A DNA stretch of 38,774 nt from an uncultured Deferribacteres bacterium (GTDB taxonomy: Bacteria > Zhuqueibacterota > JdFR-76 > DREG01): positions 1-38,774 of the forward strand of contig CAJVYQ010000052.1 of assembly GCA_913009825.1 (NCBI GenBank), written 5' to 3'. Of the stretch, positions 8,736 to 18,144 are shown piece by piece. Under the pieces are notes generated by a model. It was not told where the DNA came from. It did not search any database and was given only the letters and a program-made list of their open reading frames with translations. Each line of letters opens with the position of its first letter. Position 1 is the stretch's first letter. The position numbers were made by a program, and so were the translations under genes.

Positions 8736-11700
8736 TTACTTCCGAATCGCACCTTTCGGTTTTTTCACTTTCCGGGGCGGATGTTTTTTCAACTCGCCCA
8801 AAATGTATTTCACCGCTTCCTCCAGCATCGGTTCGTAACCGGCCTGGATGAGTGTGGGATCGTCGAACACTTCGATGTCCGGTTTGACGCCGTAATATTC
8901 CACATCCCACCGGCCTTCGCGGTTCACATAAGCGAATGCAGGCACGGCAAAACCGCCACCGTCCGCCAGACGCGGACTGCCGCTGTAACCGATCAGGCCT
9001 CCCCAGGTGGTCTGCCCCATCAGCGGACCTAATTTTAACGTGCGGAAATAGGCCGGAAACGCATCGCCGCCAGACGAAGAACGACCGTTGATCAGCATCA
9101 CTTTGGGACCTTCGTGCGTCTGCATGGGCGTGGAATAGAGCGCCAGATTGCGCCGCGCCCAGTACTGCAGCGCCGGATAAGCCATGTCCAGTGCCATGGG
9201 ATGGGGCAGGGAACCGCCACCGTTGTAACGTTCATCGATGATAAGTCCGTCTTTGGTGAATTGATCGAACCAGCCGCGGTAAAACTCTTTGAACCCTTCG
9301 AAAGACGTGTTGGGTACATAAATGTAGCCGATTCTGCCGCCGGAAAGTTTGTCGACAATTTCTTTGTTCCGTTGCACCCAAGCCAGATGGCGCAGCGCCT
9401 GTTCCGAGGCAACCGGCTGTACAACAATTTTCCGCGCGCCTTTTTCCGAGGCCGTTCCGTTGATCAAAAGCGTAACCTGGCGTTTCACCTTATTTTCCAG
9501 AAAACGGTAGGGGTTTTCATCGGTATGAACGATGCGGCCGTCGATACCGATCAGATATTCCCCTTCCTTCACTTTGATACCCGGCTCGGTGAGCGGCGAC
9601 TGTTTACCGCCCCAGTTCTCGCCGGGATAAATTTTGGCAATCCTGTAAAATTTTCCATCCGGCTGCAATTCACAGCCAAGCACACCGACAGGCACACGCT
9701 GTACCCGCTGCATATCGCCCGGATTCACATAACAGTGACCGGAATTCAATTCACCGATCAATTCGCCGAAAATATAATCGAGATCGGCGCGATGAGCCAC
9801 GTACGGTACCAGCACGGCGTATTTATCGTGCATCTTCTGCCAGTCGACGCCGTTCATGTTGGGATCATAAAACCAATCCCGCATGATGCGCCAGCCGTCC
9901 GTGTAAAGCTGTTTCCATTCGATAGCCGGGGATATTTTCATCTCCATTTTGGTTAGGTTCAGTTTCCCGGCGCCGGATTTTTGATTCGGTTTCAAAGCGG
10001 CGATGCCGTAATTCCTACCGCTGCGGTAGATAAATTTTTCCCCTTTCGCCGCAACCATGTACGAGACAACCTTTTCCATAATTTTGCTTTCTTTGCGCTT
10101 TCCCATGTCATATTTATAAAGCGTGCCGCCTTTTAAATAAAGCAGGCCGCCTTTCACAGCCGTCAAACCGCGGTAGCTGCCCGTGCCGCCGGGAAGCGCC
10201 AGAACTCTCTGATCGAATCCGTCAACATCGATTTTTAATTTTTTAGGTTCAACTTTTTTAGCGGATTTTTTCGTCGTCGTTTTTTTCTTTGCACCGTTCT
10301 TTTTTTCTCCGACAACTTCATCGTCGTTGCGGGGTTTGAACGGTGATTCCAGATCGGTTCGCAGAGTCCCCACATACAATTTGGCATCAAAATTCCGGTT
10401 GCGGAAATTAAAATTCCGGCGCGAAATGAAATAGAGATATTTCCCTTCGCGGCCAAACACCGGACTGTAATTATCCTCACCGTCGGCGGTCAATTGAAAA
10501 GTTTGATCCCGGTCAAGAGAGTAGAGCCGGATGGCGGTGAGATGATTTTCCGCATCTTTCGTATAAGCCACCCAATCGCTGTTGGGCGACCAATTGTAAC
10601 CCGTGATCGCAGAGTAAATTCCCCGGTCAATCAATTTAATTCCCCCGGTCGCCACATTCAACAGACAGAGGCGGTTTTTCTTATCGCCGAGAATGATTTT
10701 TTTACTGTCCGGCGACCAGATATATCCGGTAATCCAGGAACCGGAATTTTTTGTTATCTGAACCGCGGGCTCCTGTGCATGATATTTTTGCAGATAGAGT
10801 TCGTAATCGCCCGATTTTTCCGATAGATAGGAAATATATTTTCCGTCCGGAGACCAGTCGATATTCATTTCCCGGATAGACGGCGTTTGCGAAAAATTTT
10901 TAATATCACCATATTTTTCCGGCACGGTAAAAATTTCGCCGCGTGCGGTAAAGACGGCGCGTTTACCGGAAGGGGAAACGGCAAAACTTTCGATGTATTT
11001 ACTCACATTTTTATAGACCGGTCGCATGTACGGTTTGTCGCTGTGGATGATAACCGAAATTTTATGAAACCGATCCGTGGCGGGGTTCAGCAGATAGATG
11101 AAACCGCCGTTTTCAAAAACGATACCGCCTTTGCCGCGGGAGGGCCACAGGCAGTCAAATTCGGTGAACCTGGTCACTTTGCGCATCTTTTTACTGTCGA
11201 TGTCGTAGGCAAAAATATTCAGGGTGCGCGGTTCAATAGAATCCACCGTTTTCCGGTCGGAAGTGAAATAGATGGTGCTGCCCACCCACAACGGGAAATT
11301 GTCGGTGCCGGCAAATTTGGTGATGCGCCGGATTTTATTGGCCTGCAGATCATAAATCCAGATATCCTGCGCCCGCCCGGCTTTGTAGCGTTTCCAGGTG
11401 CGGAATTCCCGTGATTTGATGGAATAGGCCAGTTTGCTGCCATCGGGCGATAATGTGGCCGGTCCGCCTTCGGGAATCTGCAGCGGCTGCTCCAGACTTT
11501 CGTGGAACGGATCGACCCAGAAATAGCGGCTGACCCGCCGCCCGTACGGGGTACGGTTGGAACGGATCAATATTTTTTTACCGTCCGGAGACCAGTCGAT
11601 GGGGATATTGTCCCAGCCGCCGCGGGGAGGCATCCGTCCCACATCCGGGTAAAAAGTTAACTGTTTGGGCACGCCGCCTTCCGCCGGGATGATATAAATT

Positions 11701-11969
11701 TCCCGTGTGCCGGAATATTCGCCGGAAAAGGCAATCCATTTTCCGTCCGGTGAGAACTGCGGGAAAAGTTCCATCCCGTCAAAAGAAGTGATCTGTTTCG
11801 CTTCTCCGCCCTTGATGGAAACTGTGTAAATATCGCCGGCGTAAACAAAAGCAATTTTATCGCCGTTAATGTGCGGTTGGCGCAGCAGCCTTGCTTCTTT
11901 TGCCTGCAACAGGGGCGACAGAAAAAAGACTACTATCAACGCAAGATAAAAACGCTTCAAAACTTGCAT
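8736..11969 (-). CDS. tri: Tricorn-type protease (S41 family), exported
   Basis: ATG at 11969 has AGGAG seven bases upstream and gives a signal peptide (MQVLKRFYLALIVVFFLSPLLQA). An earlier in-frame start would put 58 unlikely residues in front. The 1077-residue protein has a beta-propeller half with many SPDGK-type strands (SPDGKWIAFSG, SPDGKKILIRS, SPSGKRAVFTA, SPDGKYISYL, SPDSKKIILGD). It continues with a Lys-rich linker (about residues 560-590), a tricorn core domain (IEWKQLYTDGWRIMRDWFYDPNMNGVDW), the SGH pair in ELNSGHCYVNPGD, a PDZ domain, and the catalytic serine in NGRSSSGGDAF (about residue 966). Family members trim peptides. The signal peptide places this one in the periplasm or outside, unlike archaeal tricorn. 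Length is as expected and no damage is seen. Confidence 0.93.
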   Translation of the reverse strand: MQVLKRFYLALIVVFFLSPLLQAKEARLLRQPHINGDKIAFVYAGDIYTVSIKGGEAKQITSFDGMELFPQFSPDGKWIAFSGEYSGTREIYIIPAEGGVPKQLTFYPDVGRMPPRGGWDNIPIDWSPDGKKILIRSNRTPYGRRVSRYFWVDPFHESLEQPLQIPEGGPATLSPDGSKLAYSIKSREFRTWKRYKAGRAQDIWIYDLQANKIRRITKFAGTDNFPLWVGSTIYFTSDRKTVDSIEPRTLNIFAYDIDSKKMRKVTRFTEFDCLWPSRGKGGIVFENGGFIYLLNPATDRFHKISVIIHSDKPYMRPVYKNVSKYIESFAVSPSGKRAVFTARGEIFTVPEKYGDIKNFSQTPSIREMNIDWSPDGKYISYLSEKSGDYELYLQKYHAQEPAVQITKNSGSWITGYIWSPDSKKIILGDKKNRLCLLNVATGGIKLIDRGIYSAITGYNWSPNSDWVAYTKDAENHLTAIRLYSLDRDQTFQLTADGEDNYSPVFGREGKYLYFISRRNFNFRNRNFDAKLYVGTLRTDLESPFKPRNDDEVVGEKKNGAKKKTTTKKSAKKVEPKKLKIDVDGFDQRVLALPGGTGSYRGLTAVKGGLLYLKGGTLYKYDMGKRKESKIMEKVVSYMVAAKGEKFIYRSGRNYGIAALKPNQKSGAGKLNLTKMEMKISPAIEWKQLYTDGWRIMRDWFYDPNMNGVDWQKMHDKYAVLVPYVAHRADLDYIFGELIGELNSGHCYVNPGDMQRVQRVPVGVLGCELQPDGKFYRIAKIYPGENWGGKQSPLTEPGIKVKEGEYLIGIDGRIVHTDENPYRFLENKVKRQVTLLINGTASEKGARKIVVQPVASEQALRHLAWVQRNKEIVDKLSGGRIGYIYVPNTSFEGFKEFYRGWFDQFTKDGLIIDERYNGGGSLPHPMALDMAYPALQYWARRNLALYSTPMQTHEGPKVMLINGRSSSGGDAFPAYFRTLKLGPLMGQTTWGGLIGYSGSPRLADGGGFAVPAFAYVNREGRWDVEYYGVKPDIEVFDDPTLIQAGYEPMLEEAVKYILGELKKHPPRKVKKPKGAIRK

Positions 11970-12713
11970 AAAAAGACTCCTTGTTTTAATGATGCGAGAT
12001 GAAATTTGTAAAAAAACAATCTGAAAATGTAAAAAATAAAGATGAAAAGCAAGCTGAAATCCGGAGTTTAGGGAATCGACCCAAAAAAATGACCGGAGGC
12101 CCACACTAATAACAGAAATGTCATTTCCTGCTTGAGCGGGCAAACTTGTCTGCGACAGGCAGAAAATAACGAGAAAAAAGCAATGTTTTCATCATATTGT
12201 AAAAAGAAAAACAGACATCAACAGCCAGGCATTTTATCGCTGGTAGTTTCTATTGTTGAATTTTTTGCTTGCTTTAAACCCTGTTTTGTAGCCATATTAT
12301 TAACATCTTCTGGGTTGTTATTTGTTATAATATTTGTTTTAACATAATTAATATAATAACAATGTCTTACAAACCAGATAGATTTTTTTTGTTACCTGAA
12401 TTGAGCGATTCTCATGTCATTCCGTAGGAATTTTGTTGGTTTAGTGCACAGAACTAACAAGATTCTTTCAGAATGACAAAACTTTTTGGGTGGTTGTTTC
12501 AAACTAAGAATCGCTCAATTTAGGTGTTACTAACAATCGCTCAATTTAGGTGCGAAAAACTGTGTTTTTTCCCCTAACTTCAAAATCAATCAATAGATGT
12601 ATTCAATACTTTGCGATCTTTGCCTGTCTGACGCAGGCGGGCGCCTTTGTGTGATAAATTATTCAGATTAAAACCCCGGCAGTTTATTATTCAATTAATG
12701 GAGGGAAAAAAGC
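11970..12713. other. Non-coding gap with repeats between tricorn gene and glycosidase remnant
   Basis: It holds one full family-1 element (12394-12525), a solo family-1 end (12534-12550) and GCCTG/CAGGC palindromes near 12145 and 12625. A small open frame at 12132-12347 has no ribosome site and unlikely composition. The last 40 bases carry the GGAGGG ribosome site of the following broken gene. Confidence 0.6.
12394..12525. repeat. MITE-like element, family 1, copy b (132 bp)
   Basis: Ends ACCTGAATTGAGCGATTCT and AGAATCGCTCAATTTAGGT are near-perfect inverses, flanked by GTT on both sides (12391-12393 and 12526-12528). The interior is GTCATTCCGTAGGAATTTTG opposite GATTCTTTCAGAATGAC. A further right-end copy (ATCGCTCAATTTAGGT) lies at 12535-12550 without a partner. 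Confidence 0.85.
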
Positions 12714-13830
12714 ATGCAATTTAAATTTTTTGCTCTTACCACTTTTTTACTCATTTGTCAATCTTTATCAGGACAAGATTATAAAGTAGATTTTCGCTAC
12801 TCACCATACAATTATTACACAACCATTTGTTTTCCGGACGATTGGCAAAAAACAATCGACTTGGCAGAATCCGGCAAAAATAACATGCCTCAAGTTCATC
12901 TGTTTGATGCACAAGATTCAAACAAAAACGGTCAGATTGAGATTGAGATAGCAGTTCATCCAAAACAAAAGATCCAAACACTTATGTAAATGCTTTCTGG
13001 ATTTTTTCATCCCGGACTCCGGTGTTGAAACATGAGATTATTTCCGGAAAGGCCAATTCAAAAGCTGAACTGTTTATTGATTGCGGGCAGGAACCGGAAG
13101 TGCAAATCAGAGGCCCGCGGGTCGATGCCATGATTGCCGAAATTGAAGGAAATAATTTTACTCCAACCATTGAAATTATGTCAAAAAGAGATCTAAAGTT
13201 TGAAAAGAAATCAGGAGTTTTATTTTCTTTGGGGCGTCCTTTTTTAACATCGAACCCAAAACCGGTTTCAGTCCAAAGTACAGAAAACGGTTTACTTTTA
13301 GAATTACCTCAAAACAAAAAAAAATAGAAATGCTTGTCATAAACGGTTATCAACTTCCAAACGACATCACCCGAATTCCGAATTTATCGAATGCTAAAAA
13401 GCGAGCGGTTCAATATTGGCAAAATGAAACCGGATTACCTTATGATCGCATTCAAGTACCGGATAAAAAAATCCAGAAACTATTCGATGCAAGTATTCGA
13501 ACTTTGTACCAAATCAGAGATGTGTTCGACGGTATTCCACAATTTCAACCCGGGCCGACAGTTTACCGGGGATTGTGACTTGGGGACGGATTAAAACAGA
13601 TGGAAGCAGCTTTACTCATCGGTGATATTAACTCTGCTGGATTAATGATTGAAGCGGAAGCCCGTTACCGGCAAAAAAACGGTAAAATTAAAGTAATGTC
13701 ACCTTCGCTATTGCACCGGGCAACCTCCCATTTTATCGTCACGGTTCATCGTTTTGCCCGCCTTACCAACGACAAGGAATGGCTGGGAGAAAATTGGGGG
13801 AATGAAATCAAATTAGAACTCGTAAAATAA
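12714..13830 (+). pseudogene. Decayed secreted glycosidase-like gene (alpha/alpha-toroid type)
   Basis: One ancestral gene is split over three frames. Part 1 (12714, after GGAGGG) has a signal peptide and a beta-sandwich-like stretch and loses frame near 12965-12971 in AAAACAAAAG; the next frame continues smoothly as DPNTYVNAFWIFSSRTP. Part 2 ends at TAG 13325 after a run of nine A; the next frame continues as INGYQLPNDI. Part 3 has an in-frame TGA at 13576-13578 (VYRGL-stop-LGDGLKQMEAALLIGD) where a Trp is expected. It then continues to 13830, where it stops soon after FARLTNDKEWLGENW. The last part resembles six-hairpin glycosidases, which should extend a few hundred residues further, so the 3' end is also missing. 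The exact GH family is uncertain. Confidence 0.75.
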
Positions 13831-14027
13831 AAGTGACTATTCCGCTTGGTTCCTTTTGCCACAAAGACACACCGCCTGCATCGGGCAGGAAAGCCACGAA
13901 GTTTTATAAAATAACTATTATTATTTTTATGGTATCCAATGCAGGATTTATGAAAACATCCTGTGATTAATTACCTTTCGTGCGCTTTGTGAGCTGAACA
14001 GATACTTTAGATTCAAAAGAGGCGACT

Positions 14028-14771
14028 ATGATTAAAGCGGTCCTGTTCGATTTAGACAACACACTCATTCTGTTTGATGAGACGGCATTTTACCAACAGT
14101 ACCTGGCAAATATCACCCGGGCATTTCAGGGACTAATGCCAATGCACATTTTTCAAAAAAGGCTGATGAGTGCATCGCAGGCGTTGCTGCAAAATAGCGG
14201 AAAAATGTTAAACAGCGAATTTTACATGTCTGTTTTTGCGGAAGGCTTCGCCCAAAAAAGCGAGGCGATGTGGCAAAAATTCATAGATTTTTATCAGCAG
14301 GATTTTAACCGGCTGCAATCGTTGATGATACCCGTTCCCGGAGTGCACGAGTTGTTCAACTATTTGCGGCAGACGGAGTTAAAAATTGTTGTCGCTTCCA
14401 ATCCACTTTTCCCGTTGACAGCGCAACTGAAAAGGTTATCGTGGGCCGGTTTGGCAGATTATCCGTTTGACCTGATTACCCACCTTGAAAACACAACCTT
14501 CTGTAAACCACAGACCGGCTATTACCGGGAAATTTGCCGGCAGATCCGGGTTGATCCCCATGATTGCCTGATGGCCGGAAACGACGACGTGAACGATATG
14601 ATTGCCGGCAAAACCGGCATGAAAACCTACCTTACAACCGACAGCCGGCTGATCGGTGAGGCATCATTGGCGGTGAGCAAAAATTTGCGCGACAGTGAAG
14701 TGGAAGAAACGATAAAAATCGAGTACCGCGGTTCTCTCTCCGGCGTGAAAAAAGTTCTTGGAAATTTGTAA
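14028..14771 (+). CDS. HAD-superfamily hydrolase
   Basis: ATG at 14028 follows AAGAGGCGACT. The 247-residue protein has all HAD motifs: FDLDNT (nucleophile Asp and acid Asp), VVASNP (motif II Ser), the motif III Lys in FCKPQTGYY, and AGNDDVNDMIAGK (motif IV). An alpha-helical cap of about 90 residues lies between motifs I and II, as in phosphoglycolate phosphatase-like members. The substrate is unknown; cytoplasmic. The neighbouring genes are degenerate, so context does not help. Confidence 0.88.
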   Translation: MIKAVLFDLDNTLILFDETAFYQQYLANITRAFQGLMPMHIFQKRLMSASQALLQNSGKMLNSEFYMSVFAEGFAQKSEAMWQKFIDFYQQDFNRLQSLMIPVPGVHELFNYLRQTELKIVVASNPLFPLTAQLKRLSWAGLADYPFDLITHLENTTFCKPQTGYYREICRQIRVDPHDCLMAGNDDVNDMIAGKTGMKTYLTTDSRLIGEASLAVSKNLRDSEVEETIKIEYRGSLSGVKKVLGNL

Positions 14772-14905
14772 CCTTTTATTCGGTTTGCCAATAAACGGAT
14801 TGGTTTTCTGTTGGAACTGATTCCCGCACCCGAAAAGGTTGAACAGGGGTTGGTTTTTTGTATGAATTCATGGTTAAAAAATCTGAAACTACCGGTGAGA
14901 TAACA

Positions 14906-15118
14906 ATGCAGATGAATATAGAATCTTTGGCACATTTGCAATCTGTCGTGCAGCAGGATGGGGCGTTGGTGTATTTCAGTCATTTGGATTGCAATGTGTG
15001 TACCGTTTTAAAACCGAAAGTGACCGGAGCATTCAATCTTACCATCCCCATATTTCCCATTTTAGCCGGAATCACCATCACCGCTTTTGGCTACACCGGC
15101 GTTAATCCTGGGGTTTAA
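14906..15118 (+). pseudogene. Truncated thioredoxin-fold protein
   Basis: The first 35 residues (MNIESLAHLQSVVQQDG, LVYFSHLDCNVCTVLKPKV) match the start of a thioredoxin-like fold with a CNVC redox motif. Directly afterwards the sequence turns into an unrelated hydrophobic stretch (NLTIPIFPILAGITITAFGYTG) and stops. The remaining strands and the cis-Pro loop are missing. This looks like a gene cut at about 15025 and joined to foreign sequence. The start could be 14906 or 14912; the ribosome site is weak. Confidence 0.6.
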
Positions 15119-15170
15119 CAGTTTCTGATTGTTGAGCATTCCGGCATAAAAGTTCCCGGTCATGCTCTGC

Positions 15171-16094
15171 TCATTTGACAAAATTACCCAGTTTTGTTCG
15201 ACGCAGATTTTCGGCAAATGGGATTAGTTGGGATAACCCTTCCGGTTCATCGCGCCACCAGGGGATTTCGCCCAGAATCAAATTTTGCCATTTTTGGCGG
15301 ATTGCCTGCAAATACTTCTTCTGATGTTTTAAAAACGGGGTCGCCGCACTCACATCTTCCGGCAGGATCCGGTTCACAATCAATCCCCGCACAGGGAATC
15401 GACTTTTCTGCAGGGTCTCGAGACTGCGCCGGGTTTCTTCCACCGCTAATTTTTCCGGTGTCAGGACAAAAATCAGATGGGTTTGCGGCTGGCGCAGCAT
15501 TTTCGCCACGCCCTGAAATTTACTTTTCATCTCCCGCAATTCATCGATGATGGCGTCGTCAGCGGAACCGTTGTACAATTTTTTCAGCTTCAAAACCCCT
15601 TCTCTGGCAGAAATGATAATTTCGATCCACTGGTCAATTAAATCCGCCGATTGAATTAAATGCAGCGTTTCTCCGGTTGGTGCCGTATCAAACACCAACC
15701 GGTCGTCCCGGTCGGAGAGGAGCAGATCGGCAAATTGGTCGAACAGGGCATTTTCATAAGCGCCGGGCGTGGCGGATAATTTGTCGATATATTTGTCAAA
15801 ATCAAAGTCGAAATTAATATTCAGATTGGCCAGTTTCTGCCGGGTGGTCTCCTTGTAACGTTCCAGCGATTTTTGCACGTCCAATTCCAGTACGCGCAGC
15901 TCTCCTTTAAACTGAGCGGGCAGAGTAATCTTTTTTTCGCTTGAACCGATGGGTTGGCCGAAGATATCCGCGAGGGAGTGAGCCGGGTCGGAAGAGACCA
16001 GCAGGGTTGGCCTGGTTTTCGCCAGCATGAGAGCAAACGTGGCGGAGATAGTAGTTTTGCCCACACCGCCTTTACCGCCAAACAGGAACTTCAC
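15171..16094 (-). CDS. ArsA/GET3-family ATPase
   Basis: The 307-residue protein starts with the deviant Walker A FGGKGGVGKTT, continues with the switch-like SSDPAHSLADIFG and has FDTAPTGETLHL, the signature of anion-transporting ATPases of the ArsA/Get3 class. It has a single ATPase domain, as in Get3 and many bacterial forms, rather than the doubled ArsA. The known family uses ATP to drive ArsB arsenite efflux or to chaperone membrane proteins. No arsB or arsR is nearby, so an arsenical role is not supported. It follows the small gene at 16097 with a 2-nt gap, so they are co-transcribed. Confidence 0.88.
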   Translation of the reverse strand: MKFLFGGKGGVGKTTISATFALMLAKTRPTLLVSSDPAHSLADIFGQPIGSSEKKITLPAQFKGELRVLELDVQKSLERYKETTRQKLANLNINFDFDFDKYIDKLSATPGAYENALFDQFADLLLSDRDDRLVFDTAPTGETLHLIQSADLIDQWIEIIISAREGVLKLKKLYNGSADDAIIDELREMKSKFQGVAKMLRQPQTHLIFVLTPEKLAVEETRRSLETLQKSRFPVRGLIVNRILPEDVSAATPFLKHQKKYLQAIRQKWQNLILGEIPWWRDEPEGLSQLIPFAENLRRTKLGNFVK

Positions 16095-16096
16095 AA

Positions 16097-16396
16097 TTAA
16101 AACTCCTTGTTGAATTCTTCAAAAGCTTCCCACAGCTTGCTTCTCTTGCGGCTGAAACGTCGGCGCCAGTCAGGCAATTCGGAGATCAGATGGGGCAGAA
16201 GTTTCAGCGTGATGTAGGTTGGGATGGGCAAGCCGAGCAGATCACCGAAACAGAGCGCCAAAAAAAGGTCTTCCTTTTTCCGGATATCTTTTTTCAGATG
16301 GCGATAAAGGGTTTCCGAAGCGGAAGCGCGCCAAAAACCGGAAACGTTGTTCATGGCCCGCCGAAGGACAGAATCTGTTTTTTTAATATGCTTCAT
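16097..16396 (-). CDS. Small hypothetical protein coupled to the ArsA-type ATPase
   Basis: A 99-residue basic, partly amphipathic protein (RRAMNNVSGFWRASASETLYRHL at the N-terminus, KRSKLWEAFEEF at the C-terminus). A central hydrophobic stretch (LFLALCFGDLLGLPIPTYITLKLLPHL) may be one membrane-associated helix pair. AGGATAACCAA precedes the ATG. It sits immediately upstream of the ATPase gene (stop and start two bases apart), so it is a candidate partner or client. No family recognised. Confidence 0.6.
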   Translation of the reverse strand: MKHIKKTDSVLRRAMNNVSGFWRASASETLYRHLKKDIRKKEDLFLALCFGDLLGLPIPTYITLKLLPHLISELPDWRRRFSRKRSKLWEAFEEFNKEF

Positions 16397-16558
16397 TTGG
16401 TTATCCTGGCTAAAAACTATATATTTTTAATAACAGAAATGCAATTCCCGTCATTAAAATCACTTTTTAAAAAGCCAAAACCCGGGGGGATTCGCCTGCC
16501 TGCGCAGGCAGGCTTGCCCGGGCAAGCGGGGTACGACATCTTTTAAACTCATATTACT

Positions 16559-16692
16559 ACCTAAACTGAGCGATTCTTCTGTCATTCAGGAGGAATCTTT
16601 TTGATTGTAAGCAATAAAATAACAAGATTCCTACTGAATGACATTTCACTCGATAGGTGATAGTCTGAAGTTCAGAATCGCTCAATTAAGGT
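16559..16692. repeat. MITE-like element, family 1, copy c (134 bp)
   Basis: Ends ACCTAAACTGAGCGATTCT and AGAATCGCTCAATTAAGGT mirror each other, flanked by ACT on both sides (16556-16558, 16693-16695). Inner arms are GTCATTCAGGAGGAATC and GATTCCTACTGAATGAC. The rest of the gap 16397-16790 holds only a GCCTGCGCAGGC palindrome near 16495-16515. Confidence 0.85.
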
Positions 16693-16790
16693 ACTATTAA
16701 AAAGGAACAATTTATAAAAGAACTAAAATGTTACTATTTGTCTGAATTGCAGGATAACCACTCCTCGATCCGGCGCCAACCCCCACCCGG

Positions 16791-17972
16791 TCAAATTTTA
16801 TTCAGCGCCTGAACCAGATCGTTGCGCAGGTCTTCGTATGCTTCACAGCCCACGGCAATGCGTACTAATTCATCCAAAACACCGGCGGCTTCCCGTTCCT
16901 CTTTCGGGACGGAGGCATGGGTCATGGATGCCGGATGCTCGATCAAAGATTCCACGCCGCCCAGTGAGACCGCCAGGGTAAACAGCTTCACATTGTCCAT
17001 CACCGTTTTCCCGCCGGTTAAACCGTTCTTCACGCCTATACAGATCATGGCGCCAAACCCGTCCATCTGTTTTTGGGCAATTTCGTGCTGCGGATGATCC
17101 GGCAGTCCCGGATAACGAACCCAGGTAACTTTCGGGTGATTCTGCAGAAATTTCGCTAATTTTCCGGCGTTCTCCTGCGCTTTTTCAACCCGGAGCGCCA
17201 GGGTGCGAATGCCCCGCAAAATTAGCCAGGCCTGGTGGGGATCCATGGTGCCGCCGAAAAGATTCAAAACCGGCCGGATTTTTTTATACAGCGCTTCTGT
17301 TTTGGTAATGATGGCGCCGCCAACCACATCACTGTGTCCGTTTAGAAATTTGGTTAAACTGTGCACAACCACATCCGCGCCATGTTCAAAAGGACGCTGC
17401 AAATATGGACTGGCAAAAGTGTTGTCCACAATCAACAGGGCGCCGTGAGCATGGGCAACTTGCGCCGCTTTTTGAATATCGGTGATGCCCATGGTCGGAT
17501 TCGCCGGGGTCTCGATGTAAACAACTTTAGTATTGGGCCGGATGGCATTTTCGATGTTTTCCGGATTGGTGCTGTCCACAAAATCAGCCTGAACGCCGAA
17601 TCTGCTGAACTCTTTTTCCAGAACCATTCGCGACGGGCCGTAAACGGAATCGGTGCCGGCGATGTGATCGCCCTGGTTCAAAAATGTGAGATAGACTGTT
17701 GTGATAGCCGCCATACCGGTAGCCGTTGCCATGGCGGCAAAGCCGTTTTCCAGCGCGGTTAATGCGTCTTCCAGCGCTTTGGTGGTGGGGTTACCCATGC
17801 GCGTATAAATAAAACCGGATTTCTTGCCGGAAAATCGGGCGGCGCCGTCATCGGCGCTGGGGAATGAAAATGTGGAACTCTGAAAAATCGGTACCGACAC
17901 TTCGCCGAATATGCTCTCTGCTAATTCTCCGGCGTGGATTGCTTTTGTCGCTTTGTCCAGTGAATTTTTCAC
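16791..17972 (-). CDS. Cys/Met metabolism PLP enzyme (cystathionine gamma-synthase / methionine gamma-lyase type)
   Basis: A 393-residue fold-type I PLP enzyme. Visible residues are YTRMGNPT (Tyr and Arg contacting phosphate of the neighbouring subunit), SVYGPSR (Tyr stacking on PLP), the Asp in IVDNTFASPY and the Schiff-base Lys208 in HSLTKFLNGHSD. The C-terminus has SLGGVESLIEHPASMTHA, typical of the gamma-family. The methionine gamma-lyase-specific Cys near the SVYG loop is absent (SVYGPSR), which leaves cystathionine gamma-synthase, gamma-lyase or homocysteine synthase possible. It is apparently monocistronic; a family-1 MITE lies only 18 bp upstream of its start, so the promoter is in or beyond that element. 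Confidence 0.88.
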   Translation of the reverse strand: MKNSLDKATKAIHAGELAESIFGEVSVPIFQSSTFSFPSADDGAARFSGKKSGFIYTRMGNPTTKALEDALTALENGFAAMATATGMAAITTVYLTFLNQGDHIAGTDSVYGPSRMVLEKEFSRFGVQADFVDSTNPENIENAIRPNTKVVYIETPANPTMGITDIQKAAQVAHAHGALLIVDNTFASPYLQRPFEHGADVVVHSLTKFLNGHSDVVGGAIITKTEALYKKIRPVLNLFGGTMDPHQAWLILRGIRTLALRVEKAQENAGKLAKFLQNHPKVTWVRYPGLPDHPQHEIAQKQMDGFGAMICIGVKNGLTGGKTVMDNVKLFTLAVSLGGVESLIEHPASMTHASVPKEEREAAGVLDELVRIAVGCEAYEDLRNDLVQALNKI

Positions 17973-17990
17973 GATAACTCCTTTAATTTG

Positions 17991-18110
17991 ACCTGAATTG
18001 AGCGGTTCCCTTGTTTTTTAGCATGTTGCTGTTACCAAATGGGTTTTCAATTTTTAGTGTAAATCCTGTTGGCGATTCAGCGAATCGCCCTGCAATCGCT
18101 CAATTCAGGT
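17991..18110. repeat. MITE-like element, family 1, copy d (120 bp)
   Basis: Ends ACCTGAATTGAGCGGTTCC and GCAATCGCTCAATTCAGGT, flanked by TTG on both sides (17988-17990, 18111-18113). It lies in the 5' region of the PLP enzyme gene and downstream of the radical SAM gene. Confidence 0.85.
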
Positions 18111-18144
18111 TTGAATTATTCGGGTCAAATTAAGGTGAGCGGCA

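Noticed and set aside
12132-12347. 71-residue open frame on the plus strand
   Set aside because: It overlaps the antisense start of the tricorn gene and repeat DNA, has no ribosome site and an odd composition.
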